Positions 6,561-15,333 are shown, counted from the first letter of the stretch. The stretch: 34,929 bases of DNA from Candidatus Sumerlaeota bacterium (GCA_016928695.1 JAFGKF010000046.1:1-34929); one strand, 5' to 3'. The notes: generated by a model from the letters alone, not told the origin. Made by a program: numbers and translations.

Positions 6561-7958
6561 TCAGTGGCGGAGCGCGGTGACGTCGATGCCGAATTTCTCG
6601 ATGAGGCGGTAGAGCGTCCGCCGATTGATCCCCGCGCTCTGCGCGGAGCGGCTGACGTTGCCCCCGTGCTCGCGCAGCAGATCGACCAGATAGTCCCGCT
6701 CGAAGTGGTCGATCAGCTGGCGCTTGGCGCGGTGAAATCCGTGACCCTCCCCCTCATCCGCCGCCCCGGGGGGAGGCAGATGCTGAAGCGCCTCCGGGAG
6801 ATCCTCGAGAGTGATCAGGGGGCCGTCGGTCAGGACGACGGCGCGCTCGATGACGTTCTGGAGCTCGCGGACGTTTCCTGGCCAGGTGTGAGCCTCAAGG
6901 GCCGACATCGCCTCGGGGCTGATGCCCCGGAGCCGCTTGTCAACCCGGCGCCGGAGCGACTCGAAGAAGTGATTCGCCAACATCGGGACATCGCCATAGC
7001 GCTCCCTCAGCGGGGGCATGTCGACGGTGAGGACATTCAGCCGGAAGAAGAGGTCCTGGCGGAATCTCCCCTCATCGCAGGCGGCGGTCAGCTCGCGGTT
7101 GGTGGCCGAGAGGATCCGGACGTCGACGTGGATCTCCTCGCGGCCCCCGATGCGGCGGAAGCAGCGCTCCTGGACGACCCGGAGGAGCTTGGCCTGGAGC
7201 CCGAGGCTCATCTCACCGATCTCGTCGAGGAGCACGGTGCCACCGTCGGCCAGCTCGAAGATCCCCGGCTTGAGTCCCACCGCCCCAGTGAAGGCCCCCC
7301 GCTCGTGCCCGAAGAGCTCGCTCTCGAGCAGCGTCTCGGGCAGGGAGACGCAGTCGATCGGAACAAACGGCTTCGAGCGGCGATGACTCGCGCCGTGGAG
7401 GCAGCGGGCGGCCACCTCCTTGCCGGTGCCCGACTCCCCCGTGAAGAGCACATTGGCGTCGGTTCGGGCCACGCGGTGCAGCAGGCGGACCACCTCGCGA
7501 ATCGCGTCGCTCTCCCCCACCAGCGTCTCGCAGCCCCTGGGCTCGCCACCCGCGCCCGACTCACCGCGCTCGGGCTGCGCATCGCGGTGCGCCAGGGCGC
7601 GGCGGATGCAGTCGGTCAGCTGCGTTCTCTCAACAGGCTTGGTCAGGTAATCGAAGGCCCCAGCCTTGACCGCCTCGACGGCCGACTCGATGGTGCCGTA
7701 GGCGGTGATGATGATCACCGGTGTGCGGTCGTCGTGCTCCATGGACGCCCTCAGGACGCCCATGCCATCGAGCCGGGGCATCTTGAGGTCGGTGAGAACC
7801 ACGTCGGGCTGATGCTCGGCCAGCAGATCCACGATGTGCTCGGGGTGGGTCGACGTCACCACACGGTGGCCCTCGAACGACAGGATTCGCCGAAATCCCG
7901 CGAGCATGTCGGGCTCGTCATCGAGCAGCAGGATGCAGCGGTCGCTCTCAGTGCTCAT
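6561..7958 (-). CDS. NtrC-type sigma-54 response regulator
   Basis: This encodes 465 residues. The start at MSTESDR follows AGGAGGAGAAGAGG, and its ATGA overlaps the stop of the upstream kinase gene. The receiver is canonical: D13-D14, phosphoacceptor D57 (VLTDLKMPRLDG), T85 and K107 (YLTKPVE). The AAA+ domain has Walker [15 protein letters not shown] and Walker B GGTVLLDEI. The C-terminal Fis-type domain reads [23 protein letters not shown]. It is the obvious partner of the overlapping histidine kinase and the last gene of the resB-ccsA operon. It is strongly similar along its whole length to the activator at 13259. Likely targets are the sigma-54 promoters of the cytochrome genes nearby (inference). 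Confidence 0.96.
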   Translation of the reverse strand: MSTESDRCILLLDDEPDMLAGFRRILSFEGHRVVTSTHPEHIVDLLAEHQPDVVLTDLKMPRLDGMGVLRASMEHDDRTPVIIITAYGTIESAVEAVKAGAFDYLTKPVERTQLTDCIRRALAHRDAQPERGESGAGGEPRGCETLVGESDAIREVVRLLHRVARTDANVLFTGESGTGKEVAARCLHGASHRRSKPFVPIDCVSLPETLLESELFGHERGAFTGAVGLKPGIFELADGGTVLLDEIGEMSLGLQAKLLRVVQERCFRRIGGREEIHVDVRILSATNRELTAACDEGRFRQDLFFRLNVLTVDMPPLRERYGDVPMLANHFFESLRRRVDKRLRGISPEAMSALEAHTWPGNVRELQNVIERAVVLTDGPLITLEDLPEALQHLPPPGAADEGEGHGFHRAKRQLIDHFERDYLVDLLREHGGNVSRSAQSAGINRRTLYRLIEKFGIDVTALRH

Positions 7959-9403
7959 CCCGCCAACCTCTTCTCCTCCTCGGCGTGAAGGGGAAGATCG
8001 ACGGTGAAGGCGGTGCCGCTCCCCAGCTCCGAGACCACGTGCAGGCCTCCGCCGAGCTCCTCGATGAGCCGCTTGCAGATGCTCAGGCCCAGACCAGTCC
8101 CCCCCTGGCTCTGCTTGGTGGTGAAGAAGGGGTCGAAGATCCTCTCCATCACCTCGGGGGCGATCCCCGTCCCCGTGTCCTCGATGCAGATCAGGGCACG
8201 TGGGCACTTGCCATCGCTCAGGGTGGATCGGATCGAGACCCGCCCCCCCTCGGGCATGGCGTCGGCCGCGTTCAGCAGGAGATTCACGAAGACCTGCTGA
8301 AGGGCGCTGGGATCACCGAGGATCGGGAGCGGGCTCTCCCCCACATCCGCCTCGATCTTGATCCCGCGCTTCGAGAGCGTGTCGCCGACGAAGGCGAGGC
8401 TCTCACGCAGCACCCGCCGGATGTCGAAGCCGAGCGACTGGCGCCGGGGCGACTTGCGGCAGTAGCGCAGAAGGCCCTCGACCGTGTTGGCGATCCGCTG
8501 GCTGTGCGTGCGGATGACACCGAGGTCCTCGGCGAGCGAGGGGGAGAGGCCCTGCCCCTCGGCCTCGAGCTCGAGCGCATCCAGATGCGAGAGGATCACG
8601 CCGACAGGGTTGTTGATGTCGTGGGCGATACCGGCGACGAGCTCCCCGACGGCGGCGAGGCGCTCGGCGTGGAACACCTCGCGCTGGGAGTCGAGCAGCT
8701 GCCGGTGCTTGCGCCGGAGGGTCAGGAGCAGTCCATCGAGACTGGTCGTCAGACGCCTCAGATTCTCGGGGTAGGTCAGCTGGAAGATCTGACAGCGCGA
8801 GCAGAGCCTCGCGGTGCCCGAGCCGGCGGCCGCAGAGGGATCGGGCGAGAACAGCGGGCAGGCGACGAGGTTCGGGCACCGGTCCGGCTGGGGTTCGATG
8901 TTGAAGGCCTCCGGGATCCCCTCGAGGTCATCGCTTGTCTCCACCACGTCGCTGAGCTGATCGACCATCTCCGCCAGGAGGCCATCGAGGCGCTTCATCT
9001 TCGCCGTCTGCAGGGCGGAGTCGGTGATGTCGCGCGTGATCTCAACGGCGAAGGCGGCTCTGCCATCGGGACCGGGCACGGGCAGCGCCATGACCTCGAG
9101 GAAGAGAGTCATCTCCTCCTCACCGCGCTCGATCACATACTCCTGCTCGGCGGGTTTGCCTGTCTCCAGTGCACGCGGGACAGGCCATTCGCGGAGCCCC
9201 TGTGGCGTGCCCGGGTGCAGGGGATCGGCGCTGTGGCTCTGAAAGGGGCGCAGCTCCTCCGAGGTCCGCCCGAGATCGTTGGCCATCACGCAGTTCAGGG
9301 CGTTGTCGTAGACGCGGACCGCATAGGGCAGCCCTGACAGAAGCACGCGGAGAAGCGATTCATTCCCGACATCGATCGGTGCAAGGCGCTCTTTGGACTT
9401 CAT
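7955..9403 (-). CDS. PAS sensor histidine kinase with cysteine cluster
   Basis: This encodes 482 residues. The start at MKSKERLAP follows GGAGGGAGATC. No transmembrane helix is evident, so it is probably cytoplasmic. A PAS-like sensor (about 15-130) ends in the usual EITRDITDSALQ. It is followed by an unusual segment with four cysteines, CPNLVAC and CSRC (about 174-202). A linker then leads to HisKA (GELVAGIAHDINNP, H261) and the HATPase domain (NLLLNAADAMPEGG, DTGTGIAPE, GTGLGLSICKRL). This is an NtrB-type kinase. The cysteine cluster could hold a metal or iron-sulfur center that senses redox state, but this is inference. The gene lies 28 bases after ccsA and overlaps its regulator. Confidence 0.94.
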   Translation of the reverse strand: MKSKERLAPIDVGNESLLRVLLSGLPYAVRVYDNALNCVMANDLGRTSEELRPFQSHSADPLHPGTPQGLREWPVPRALETGKPAEQEYVIERGEEEMTLFLEVMALPVPGPDGRAAFAVEITRDITDSALQTAKMKRLDGLLAEMVDQLSDVVETSDDLEGIPEAFNIEPQPDRCPNLVACPLFSPDPSAAAGSGTARLCSRCQIFQLTYPENLRRLTTSLDGLLLTLRRKHRQLLDSQREVFHAERLAAVGELVAGIAHDINNPVGVILSHLDALELEAEGQGLSPSLAEDLGVIRTHSQRIANTVEGLLRYCRKSPRRQSLGFDIRRVLRESLAFVGDTLSKRGIKIEADVGESPLPILGDPSALQQVFVNLLLNAADAMPEGGRVSIRSTLSDGKCPRALICIEDTGTGIAPEVMERIFDPFFTTKQSQGGTGLGLSICKRLIEELGGGLHVVSELGSGTAFTVDLPLHAEEEKRLAG

Positions 9404-9431
9404 CTCTGTGATCTCCCTCCGATGTGTGGGA

Positions 9432-11135
9432 TCAGCTCTCCTCCACGCCGTCCCGGGATCGCCCCTGGCGCAGAGACCACCACGCGCCCGTGCCCGCCGC
9501 CGCCAGGGCCGCGACCACAAGCACACTCCAGAGGATCATTCTCTGCGTCCCCTCTCCCGCGGTGATCGCGGGGGTGTTGCCCGCGTAGGAGTGGAGACCA
9601 GAGAGCACGAAGTTCACTCCGAGGTAGGTGAAGAGCACCGCCGCGTATCCCCCGATGCTCGCCCAGGCCATGCCGACGCCGCGCCAGCCGTGGACCAGGC
9701 GCACATGGAGAAAACCCGTGTAGATCAGCCAGGTGATCAGGGACCACGTCTCCTTCGGGTCCCAGGACCACATGCGGCCCCAGGCCGTGTCGGCCCACAC
9801 GGCGCCGAGGACGATCCCGATGCCCAGGAGGGGCCATCCGAACTGGATCGCCCGGTAGATGTAGAGGTCCAGATCCTCGAGACTCGGCGTCCACCGCATG
9901 AGCCGCGGCATGTGGCGCCTCATCAGGTAGAGCACGGCCATCGCGAAGGCGATGGTGAAGGCACCGTAGGAGAGCATCATGCATGTCACGTGGTAGTCGA
10001 GCCAATAGGAGTTGAGCACGGCCCGCAGGGGCTCGATGGCGTCGTTTCCGTACACATCCGAGCTCAGGAGCCAGCGGTAATAGATGAAGGAGAGCGCCGC
10101 CGCGCTGAATCCGACCACGCGCATGCGATGCATCCCCTCGAAGATCAGGGCGAACAGGATGATGAACACCAGCCCCGTCGTGGTCGCCTCGTACAGGTTC
10201 GACAGCGGCATCCGCTGGATCAGATAACCCCGGGCGACCGCGCCGAGCACGTGGATGATCCATCCCGCGCCCATCACGATCATCGCCGCCAGCCACCAGC
10301 GGTCGCCCCGCGTCACCAGGGCGATGAAGAACAGAATCGCGCTGACCACGTAGGCGAACGACGCCCAGAAGTAGGGCCTGTGCACCGTGTAGGCGTGGTC
10401 GACCGCCAGGCGTGTCGACGACGTGTAGTTCGGCAGGGTCGGCAGCAGGGTGACGAGCGCCTCCGCCGCCGGGCGCGCGGCCGTGGCGTCGTCGGCAGCG
10501 ACGGCGTCGAACAGGGCCTCGAGGTGGCCGCCGGCCTCTTCGGCGCCGGCGATGCCGAGCCGCTTCGCCTCCTCGACGGTGTGCCAGCCCCCCTCGGGGT
10601 CGTTGGGATCGGGGATCAGGCGCAGCGAGGGCCCGAGGTCCGCCACCGCGTTGATCCGGCTGAAGAGGCGCAGCGCGGCGCTGTGGATGGGCTCTCCCTC
10701 CTGGGTCGCGAGGAGCACCTGGCGCGCCACGGCCAGGGCGCGCCCCTCCCCCATCACCTGGCCGGTCTGGTCGAAGCGCAGGCAGTCGCCCAGCCGCAGC
10801 GTGCGGTGATCGACCGTGATGCCGACCTCCTCGAGCAGCGGCAGCAGCATGTCGCCCTCGACGGGGATCAGCCAGCGGTCGGCCAGCAGGCCCGGGCGCG
10901 AGGCGAGGAGCAGCGTCAGCGCCACCTTGTCGTCCTCGCGGATCTGGCGACGCAGTGCGATCTCCCGCAGGCTGTCGCGCGCAAAGGTCGCGAGCGACTT
11001 CTCCATGCCCGCCGACTGCACCGCCAGGCGGTCGAACCCTGTCTCGCGCCAGACGTCGCCGAGCCCGGCCGGGGCAGCCACCGCGGTGGCTGTCAATCCC
11101 AGCAGGGTCAGGCCGATGAGGATCGCACGGTTCAT
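9432..11135 (-). CDS. ccsA: Cytochrome c biogenesis protein CcsA (System II)
   Basis: This 567-residue membrane protein is half of the System II heme-delivery and ligation complex that attaches heme to apocytochromes c outside the inner membrane. A signal-like helix is followed by a periplasmic domain (about 20-235). Eight or so membrane helices then include MPLSNLYEATTTG and the tryptophan-rich WWD segment, GRMWSWDPKETWSLITWL. Histidines flank the WWD region (DYHVTCMM, HVRLVHGW and LSGLHSYAGNTP), as expected for heme handling. The extra N-terminal periplasmic domain makes it longer than plain CcsA (about 300-400 residues). Its ATG overlaps the resB stop codon, so the two are translated together. 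The many hemes encoded nearby explain its presence here. Confidence 0.95.
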   Translation of the reverse strand: MNRAILIGLTLLGLTATAVAAPAGLGDVWRETGFDRLAVQSAGMEKSLATFARDSLREIALRRQIREDDKVALTLLLASRPGLLADRWLIPVEGDMLLPLLEEVGITVDHRTLRLGDCLRFDQTGQVMGEGRALAVARQVLLATQEGEPIHSAALRLFSRINAVADLGPSLRLIPDPNDPEGGWHTVEEAKRLGIAGAEEAGGHLEALFDAVAADDATAARPAAEALVTLLPTLPNYTSSTRLAVDHAYTVHRPYFWASFAYVVSAILFFIALVTRGDRWWLAAMIVMGAGWIIHVLGAVARGYLIQRMPLSNLYEATTTGLVFIILFALIFEGMHRMRVVGFSAAALSFIYYRWLLSSDVYGNDAIEPLRAVLNSYWLDYHVTCMMLSYGAFTIAFAMAVLYLMRRHMPRLMRWTPSLEDLDLYIYRAIQFGWPLLGIGIVLGAVWADTAWGRMWSWDPKETWSLITWLIYTGFLHVRLVHGWRGVGMAWASIGGYAAVLFTYLGVNFVLSGLHSYAGNTPAITAGEGTQRMILWSVLVVAALAAAGTGAWWSLRQGRSRDGVEES

Positions 11136-12940
11136 CCTCTGTCCTCCGTCAGGTCTTTTCCCACGTGATCGAGCAGCTGGGCGAGTCTCGCACGTCGTCC
11201 CCGCGCCTGGCCCCCGATCAGGATGCGCTTTCCCGTCGGGTCCACCCAGGCCCAGACGCGGCAGTGTGTGAATCCAAAGGCCACGAAAGGCCCCAGCAGG
11301 AACAGCAAAAAGCTCAGGTAGAAGAACACCCTGAGGCCCATGGACTCACGCATGACCGAGAGCCCCGAGTAGGCCGCGGGCAGCCGACCCGCCACAGCGG
11401 CGGTGTAGGGACCCACGCTCGGAGTCTCCACGACCTCCGCCTCGGCGGTGGGCTCGGGCAGCTCCGCGGCGGCGAAGAGGTCCCGGACCTCGCCAAGGGT
11501 CAGCCCCTCGAGCTCGTGGCGCTCCCCCGCCTCCACCTCGGTGACGGCGACATCGATGGTGATCGGATCCCCCTCACGCCACTCGAGAAGGCTGCTGGGA
11601 CTGTAGCGCTCGAAGGTGAGCGTCACCGGAAGATCGCTGAACCGCATCTCGCGGAACTGCGCGGCGTAGAAGGCCAGGTCTGAGCCGACGGGCCCACCAT
11701 GGCTCAGAAGCGTCCACTGAAGAGCGGGATTGGTCATCTCCGCCCCGTCGGAGGCATGCCCCGTGGCGCTGCGGCGATAGTTGGGGTGGAGAGCGTCGAT
11801 GCGCACCGCCCAACCCTCCGCCCCCGCGTGGGAGTGCGTGTGCGCGGTCGCCGCGCTTTCCTGCTCCAGCGGTCCGCTCGCGACCACGGTTTCACCGCTG
11901 AGAACGCGGAACTCGCGGCCATCGGGGGTCTCGAACATGAGATCGGATTGGGGGATCGAGACACGGATGCCGGGTGCGGCATCGAATCGGGGAAGGGGCT
12001 GCCCACTCCGCGTATCGGTCAGCTGGATCTCCATCCGCCCCTCGCCGCGGAGCCTGAGATAGTCCCTCTGGTCCATGCCCCCGAAGAACCTCTCCATGTT
12101 TCCCCCGAGCGAGTCGTCGAGCATCGCGAAGGACGACTGGCTGAATTTCCAGCCCCGCCATCGGAGGGCCACGTTCATGTTGACCGGGTGGAATGAGGAC
12201 GTCCCGTCGCCGGGGAAGAGCTCGATGGTCGAAGTGAAGGCGCGGGGGATCTGCGTGTTCGGGAAATAGTCGGCGTCGAAGTCATGGAGCCGGACCGTGA
12301 AGGGCATCTCCTCGATGCGACTGCGGCCGGGATTGTCCGGATCGGGGGCCAGGTACCAGTCGCGGGTCATGCCCTCCCCGATCCAGAGCATCGCTCCGCC
12401 GGGTGCCCCTCTCAGATGAGCGCTCAGCGAGAGCCAGATGCCTCCCCCCAAGAGCATCAGAATGCCCACATGGGTGATGACGGCGCCCCAGCGCTGGAAG
12501 ATTCCGCGCTGCGCGAACATCCCCGATCCCTCGCTGGAGACAGGTCCGATGTGCCGCTCGAGGGCCTGCCGCAGGCGCTTGGAATCCCCCCGTCCCGGGA
12601 TGGTCTTCGAAACAGCGAGTGATTTGAACGCCTCGGGTTGATTGATGACGGGGCGCGACCAGGGGAGCATCAGGGTCAGCCGGGTGGTGTTCCAGGTGGC
12701 GGCGATCAGGTTGAGGGCGGTCAGCGCCATCAGGCCGATGAACCACAGCGAGTGGTAAACCCAGCGCTGAGCGGTCTCTGTGTCCCATCGGGACTCGACC
12801 AGGGTCCCGATGATGGAGGCCACGGCCAAGCAGATCAGAAGAGCCACACCCACCTTGACGCTTCTGATCAACGCCCACAGCCGCCCCCCCGCGGGGGAAG
12901 GCGCGGTCTGAGACGCGGCACTCTGTCTGTTCAAGTTCAT
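11132..12940 (-). CDS. resB: Cytochrome c biogenesis protein ResB/Ccs1 (System II)
   Basis: This encodes 602 residues if started at MNLNRQSAAS. Two membrane helices near the N-terminus (VGVALLICLAVASIIGTLVES; WFIGLMALTALNLIAAT), a third after GAVITHVGILMLLGGG, a large periplasmic domain with WRGWKFSQSSF, and a last helix (VFFYLSFLLFLLGPFVAFGF) give the ResB/Ccs1 plan. ResB holds apocytochrome c and, with CcsA, forms the System II synthetase. The ORF could extend upstream to 13045, but that part lacks a hydrophobic or conserved look and covers a probable control site, so I exclude it. The ribosome site is weak. It is first in a four-gene leftward operon with a sigma-54-like promoter upstream. 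Confidence 0.93.
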   Translation of the reverse strand: MNLNRQSAASQTAPSPAGGRLWALIRSVKVGVALLICLAVASIIGTLVESRWDTETAQRWVYHSLWFIGLMALTALNLIAATWNTTRLTLMLPWSRPVINQPEAFKSLAVSKTIPGRGDSKRLRQALERHIGPVSSEGSGMFAQRGIFQRWGAVITHVGILMLLGGGIWLSLSAHLRGAPGGAMLWIGEGMTRDWYLAPDPDNPGRSRIEEMPFTVRLHDFDADYFPNTQIPRAFTSTIELFPGDGTSSFHPVNMNVALRWRGWKFSQSSFAMLDDSLGGNMERFFGGMDQRDYLRLRGEGRMEIQLTDTRSGQPLPRFDAAPGIRVSIPQSDLMFETPDGREFRVLSGETVVASGPLEQESAATAHTHSHAGAEGWAVRIDALHPNYRRSATGHASDGAEMTNPALQWTLLSHGGPVGSDLAFYAAQFREMRFSDLPVTLTFERYSPSSLLEWREGDPITIDVAVTEVEAGERHELEGLTLGEVRDLFAAAELPEPTAEAEVVETPSVGPYTAAVAGRLPAAYSGLSVMRESMGLRVFFYLSFLLFLLGPFVAFGFTHCRVWAWVDPTGKRILIGGQARGRRARLAQLLDHVGKDLTEDRG

Positions 12941-12980
12941 ATCTGTCAGCGATCTTCGAGTGTGCACAGGCGACCTGCAC

Positions 12981-13002
12981 AGTGTGGCGCACATGCCACA
13001 CT
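12981..13002. promoter_or_regulatory. Perfect dyad AGTGTGGC-N6-GCCACACT
   Basis: Eight-base arms are exact reverse complements around the spacer GCACAT, a layout typical of NtrC-family enhancer sites. The 13-mer GCCACACTCTGGC, which starts in the right arm (12995-13007), occurs again at 29755-29767 before the OTR-like cytochrome. A looser version, TGTGAC-N6-GCCACG, lies at about 14739-14756 before the large cytochrome operon. Confidence 0.55.
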
Positions 13003-13087
13003 CTGGCTCTGATTGGCCCCAGGAACCCCCGTTGGCGTGTGCCATTGGCGCATCATTTGGCCGCTCACTGATGTTTGGGGGTCACAG

Positions 13088-13103
13088 GGCAATCCGTATT
13101 CCA
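13088..13103 (-). promoter_or_regulatory. Candidate sigma-54 promoter of the resB-ccsA-kinase-regulator operon
   Basis: The minus strand reads TGGAATACGGATTGCC, with TGG and TTGC elements and ten bases between GG and GC. The predicted start near 13077 gives a leader of about 137 bases before resB. Confidence 0.6.
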
Positions 13104-13198
13104 TCTTGGATTTCCATCGCATGCTGATGGCGATTCGCGTCTCCTCCCCTCTCCGAGCCAGGGGCGCGTTGACAATCCAGGGTCTCGGACGGAACGAT

Positions 13199-13214
13199 TG
13201 GCTATGCCTTTGCA
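13199..13214 (+). promoter_or_regulatory. Sigma-54 promoter of the second NtrC-type activator
   Basis: TGGCTATGCCTTTGCA matches TGGC and TTGCA with correct spacing. The predicted start near 13225 lies about 35 bases before the ATG. The activator gene may therefore be autoregulated or controlled by the paralogous regulator. Confidence 0.68.
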
Positions 13215-13258
13215 ATCCATTCCGGGGGATGCCGACTCTCGTCCCCAGGCCTGATCCG

Positions 13259-14689
13259 ATGAACAGAACCTCGCACCCATCCGACCAGCGCTGCCTGCTC
13301 CTCATCGACGATGAGCCCGACATGCTGTCGGGTCTCGCACGCATCCTCTCGCTCACAGGCCACCGCGTGGCGACCTCCTCCCGGCCCGAGCAGATCCGGC
13401 AGCTGCTCGATGAGCATGCGCCGGACGTGGTGCTGACCGATCTCCGCATGCCGGGGCTCGATGGGCTCGGGGTGCTCCGCGCCACGGTGGAGCACGCGCC
13501 CGACATCCCGGTGATCGTTCTGACGGCCTATGGCTCGGTCGACTCGGCGGTGCAGCTCCTCAAGGAGGGGGCCTTCGATTACCTGACCAAGCCGGTGGGG
13601 CGCGACAGGCTGATCGAGGCGGTGGAGCGCGCGCTGGTGCAGCATGAGGTGCAGCGTGATTTCAACGCCGACCCGGAAGCTCAGCGCGAGAAGCTGGGCT
13701 GCGCGGGACTCGTGGGGCACAGCGAGGCCCTCCGCCACACCGTCGCGCTCCTGCGCAAAGTGGCGCGGACGGATGCGAACGTCGTCATCACGGGGGAATC
13801 GGGAACGGGCAAGGAGGTGGTGGCCCGCTGCCTCCACTCGGTGAGCCACCGCACGTCGAAGCCGTTCATCCCCGTCGACTGCGCCTCTCTGCCCGAGACG
13901 CTGCTCGAGAGCGAGCTTTTTGGCCACGAGCGGGGCGCCTTCACGGGGGCCATCGCGCAGAGGCCGGGCGTCTTCGAGCTCGCCGATGGCGGCACCCTGC
14001 TGCTCGACGAGATCGGGGAGATGAGCCTCTCGCTGCAGGCCAAGCTTCTCCGCGTCGCCCAGGAGCAGTGCTTCCGGCGAGTCGGCGGGCGCGAGGAGAT
14101 CGGAGTCAACGTCCGCATCCTCTCGGCCACCAATCGCGATCTGGCCCGGGCCTGCGAGGAGGGGATCTTCCGGCAGGACCTCTACTACCGCCTCAGCGTC
14201 ATCACCGTCCCCCTTCCCCCTCTGCGCGATCGCCAGGGCGACATCAGGATACTCGCCCATCACTTTCTCGAGTCGTTCATGCGGACAGCGGACAAGAGGA
14301 TCGAGGGCTTCACCCCGGAGGCGGTCGCCTGCCTGGAATCGCATCGCTGGCCCGGCAATGTGCGCGAGCTCCAGAACGTCATCGAGCGCGCCACGGTGCT
14401 CTCCGATGGTCTCCTGATCACTCCTGACGATCTGCCCGATGAGATCGCCCATCGGAGCGGCGTCTCCCCGCCCTCCATGGGCTTGGACTCCGTCTCCTCG
14501 TTTCACGCGGCCAAGCGCGACGTGGTCCAGCGCTTCGAGCGGGATTACCTGGTCGAGCAGCTGCGCCGCGCGCACGGCAACGTCTCGCGCGCCGCGCGCG
14601 ATGCGGGGATGAACCGGCGGACGCTCTACCGCCTGATCGAGAAATTCGACATCGACGTCGAGGCGATCCGCCTCGGCGAGGCGGGCTGA
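13259..14689 (+). CDS. NtrC-type sigma-54 response regulator, paralog
   Basis: This encodes 476 residues from MNRTSHPSD; upstream codons lie in or before the promoter. The receiver has D17-D18, D61 ([12 protein letters not shown]) and K111 (YLTKPVG). The AAA+ domain has [14 protein letters not shown] and GGTLLLDEI. The Fis-type end reads [23 protein letters not shown]. It is closely similar throughout to the regulator at 6561-7958, including the helix-turn-helix and the tail (LIEKF-IDV). The two probably arose by duplication and may bind similar sites. No kinase gene accompanies this copy, so it may share the kinase at 7955 or use a distant one. It lies directly before the large cytochrome operon, in the same direction. 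Confidence 0.95.
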   Translation: MNRTSHPSDQRCLLLIDDEPDMLSGLARILSLTGHRVATSSRPEQIRQLLDEHAPDVVLTDLRMPGLDGLGVLRATVEHAPDIPVIVLTAYGSVDSAVQLLKEGAFDYLTKPVGRDRLIEAVERALVQHEVQRDFNADPEAQREKLGCAGLVGHSEALRHTVALLRKVARTDANVVITGESGTGKEVVARCLHSVSHRTSKPFIPVDCASLPETLLESELFGHERGAFTGAIAQRPGVFELADGGTLLLDEIGEMSLSLQAKLLRVAQEQCFRRVGGREEIGVNVRILSATNRDLARACEEGIFRQDLYYRLSVITVPLPPLRDRQGDIRILAHHFLESFMRTADKRIEGFTPEAVACLESHRWPGNVRELQNVIERATVLSDGLLITPDDLPDEIAHRSGVSPPSMGLDSVSSFHAAKRDVVQRFERDYLVEQLRRAHGNVSRAARDAGMNRRTLYRLIEKFDIDVEAIRLGEAG

Positions 14690-14758
14690 ATCGCCGCCGC
14701 CACACCCCTCGAAATCAGAGACCCCCCAGCCACAGCACTGTGACACGTCTGCCACGTG

Positions 14759-14774
14759 GGGGTGAGAATTTGCC
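14759..14774 (+). promoter_or_regulatory. Candidate sigma-54 promoter of the large cytochrome operon
   Basis: GGGGTGAGAATTTGCC has GG and TTGC with ten-base GG-to-GC spacing, but lacks CAC in the -24 element. The predicted start near 14785 falls just before a hairpin of 8-bp arms (CCCCTGAG at 14787, CTCAGGGG at 14812), so the transcript would begin with a stem-loop. Confidence 0.4.
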
Positions 14775-14786
14775 CGCGAAAACAGG

Positions 14787-14819
14787 CCCCTGAGGTCACT
14801 CGGCTCTCTCTCTCAGGGG
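14787..14819 (+). other. Leader hairpin of the large cytochrome operon
   Basis: CCCCTGAG and CTCAGGGG pair over a 17-base loop rich in CT. It lies between the putative promoter and the first gene. A hairpin at the extreme 5' end could stabilise this long messenger (inference). Confidence 0.5.
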
Positions 14820-14904
14820 AATGGGATTTGCGCTGGGGGGGCGGCAGGCAGACGCCGGTCCTCGGAGAGGAGCCCCTGCCACGCCCTCGCCGCAGGGTGA
14901 TGTG

Positions 14905-15333
14905 ATGGACGCGAGGTGTTCAATCCCACACATGGCCTCGCAGCCGCAGATTCTGATCTGGGCGGGTGACGCTCAGAGAGCCCAGTGCATCGAGGCGGCC
15001 CTCGGTGAGCTCCTGGAGAGCGGGGCGATCGTCTGCCATCACCAGCAGGCCCCCGAGGATGTGATCGCCGCCGTGCTCGACAGCCGCGCCGATCTGCTGA
15101 TCGCCGATCTCGGCGAGGTGGGGCCCCGCGGCGTGACCACGCTCAGGAGCTGTCGGCGCGTGTGCCCGAGGCTGCGGCTGATCGCGATCGCCACCGCTTT
15201 CAACGAGCACTTCCGCCGGGGCGTCTTGCCGCTGGGTGTCCATTTTTACCTGGCAACTGATTTCGTGGAGGAGGAGCTTCAGGAATCGGTCCGAAGCGCG
15301 CTGGGGCTCTCACCCCGCGGCGCCGCGCCCTGA
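14905..15333 (+). CDS. Degenerate receiver-like protein
   Basis: This encodes 142 residues. I start it at MDARCSIPH because AGGGTGAT precedes that ATG; MASQPQ at 14932 is a second option. The fold pattern of a CheY-like receiver is visible: a first strand ILIWAGD, then DLLIADLGEVGPRG with a possible phosphoacceptor aspartate, LRLIAIATA, and a last helix. However, the acidic pair is absent (WAGD) and the usual lysine position reads YLATDF. It has no output domain. It is the first gene of the twelve-gene cytochrome operon, 73 bases before the tetraheme gene. It may be a stand-alone regulator or adaptor; phosphorylation is doubtful. Function is unknown. Confidence 0.7.
   Translation: MDARCSIPHMASQPQILIWAGDAQRAQCIEAALGELLESGAIVCHHQQAPEDVIAAVLDSRADLLIADLGEVGPRGVTTLRSCRRVCPRLRLIAIATAFNEHFRRGVLPLGVHFYLATDFVEEELQESVRSALGLSPRGAAP

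Larger units (their letters stand above)
12941..13258. promoter_or_regulatory. Divergent control region between resB and the second activator
   Basis: The 318 bases hold two oppositely directed sigma-54 promoter candidates (13088-13103 minus and 13199-13214 plus) and a perfect dyad (12981-13002). Half of the dyad recurs upstream of the OTR-like cytochrome. A further imperfect dyad, GTGCA..TGCAC, lies near 12962-12980. The arrangement fits coordinate activation of heme attachment and of an activator gene from shared upstream sites. Confidence 0.65.

Noticed and set aside
9393-11168. 591-codon ORF opposite ccsA
   Set aside because: His/Arg/Gln-rich shadow of a well-defined membrane protein gene; no start signal or family.
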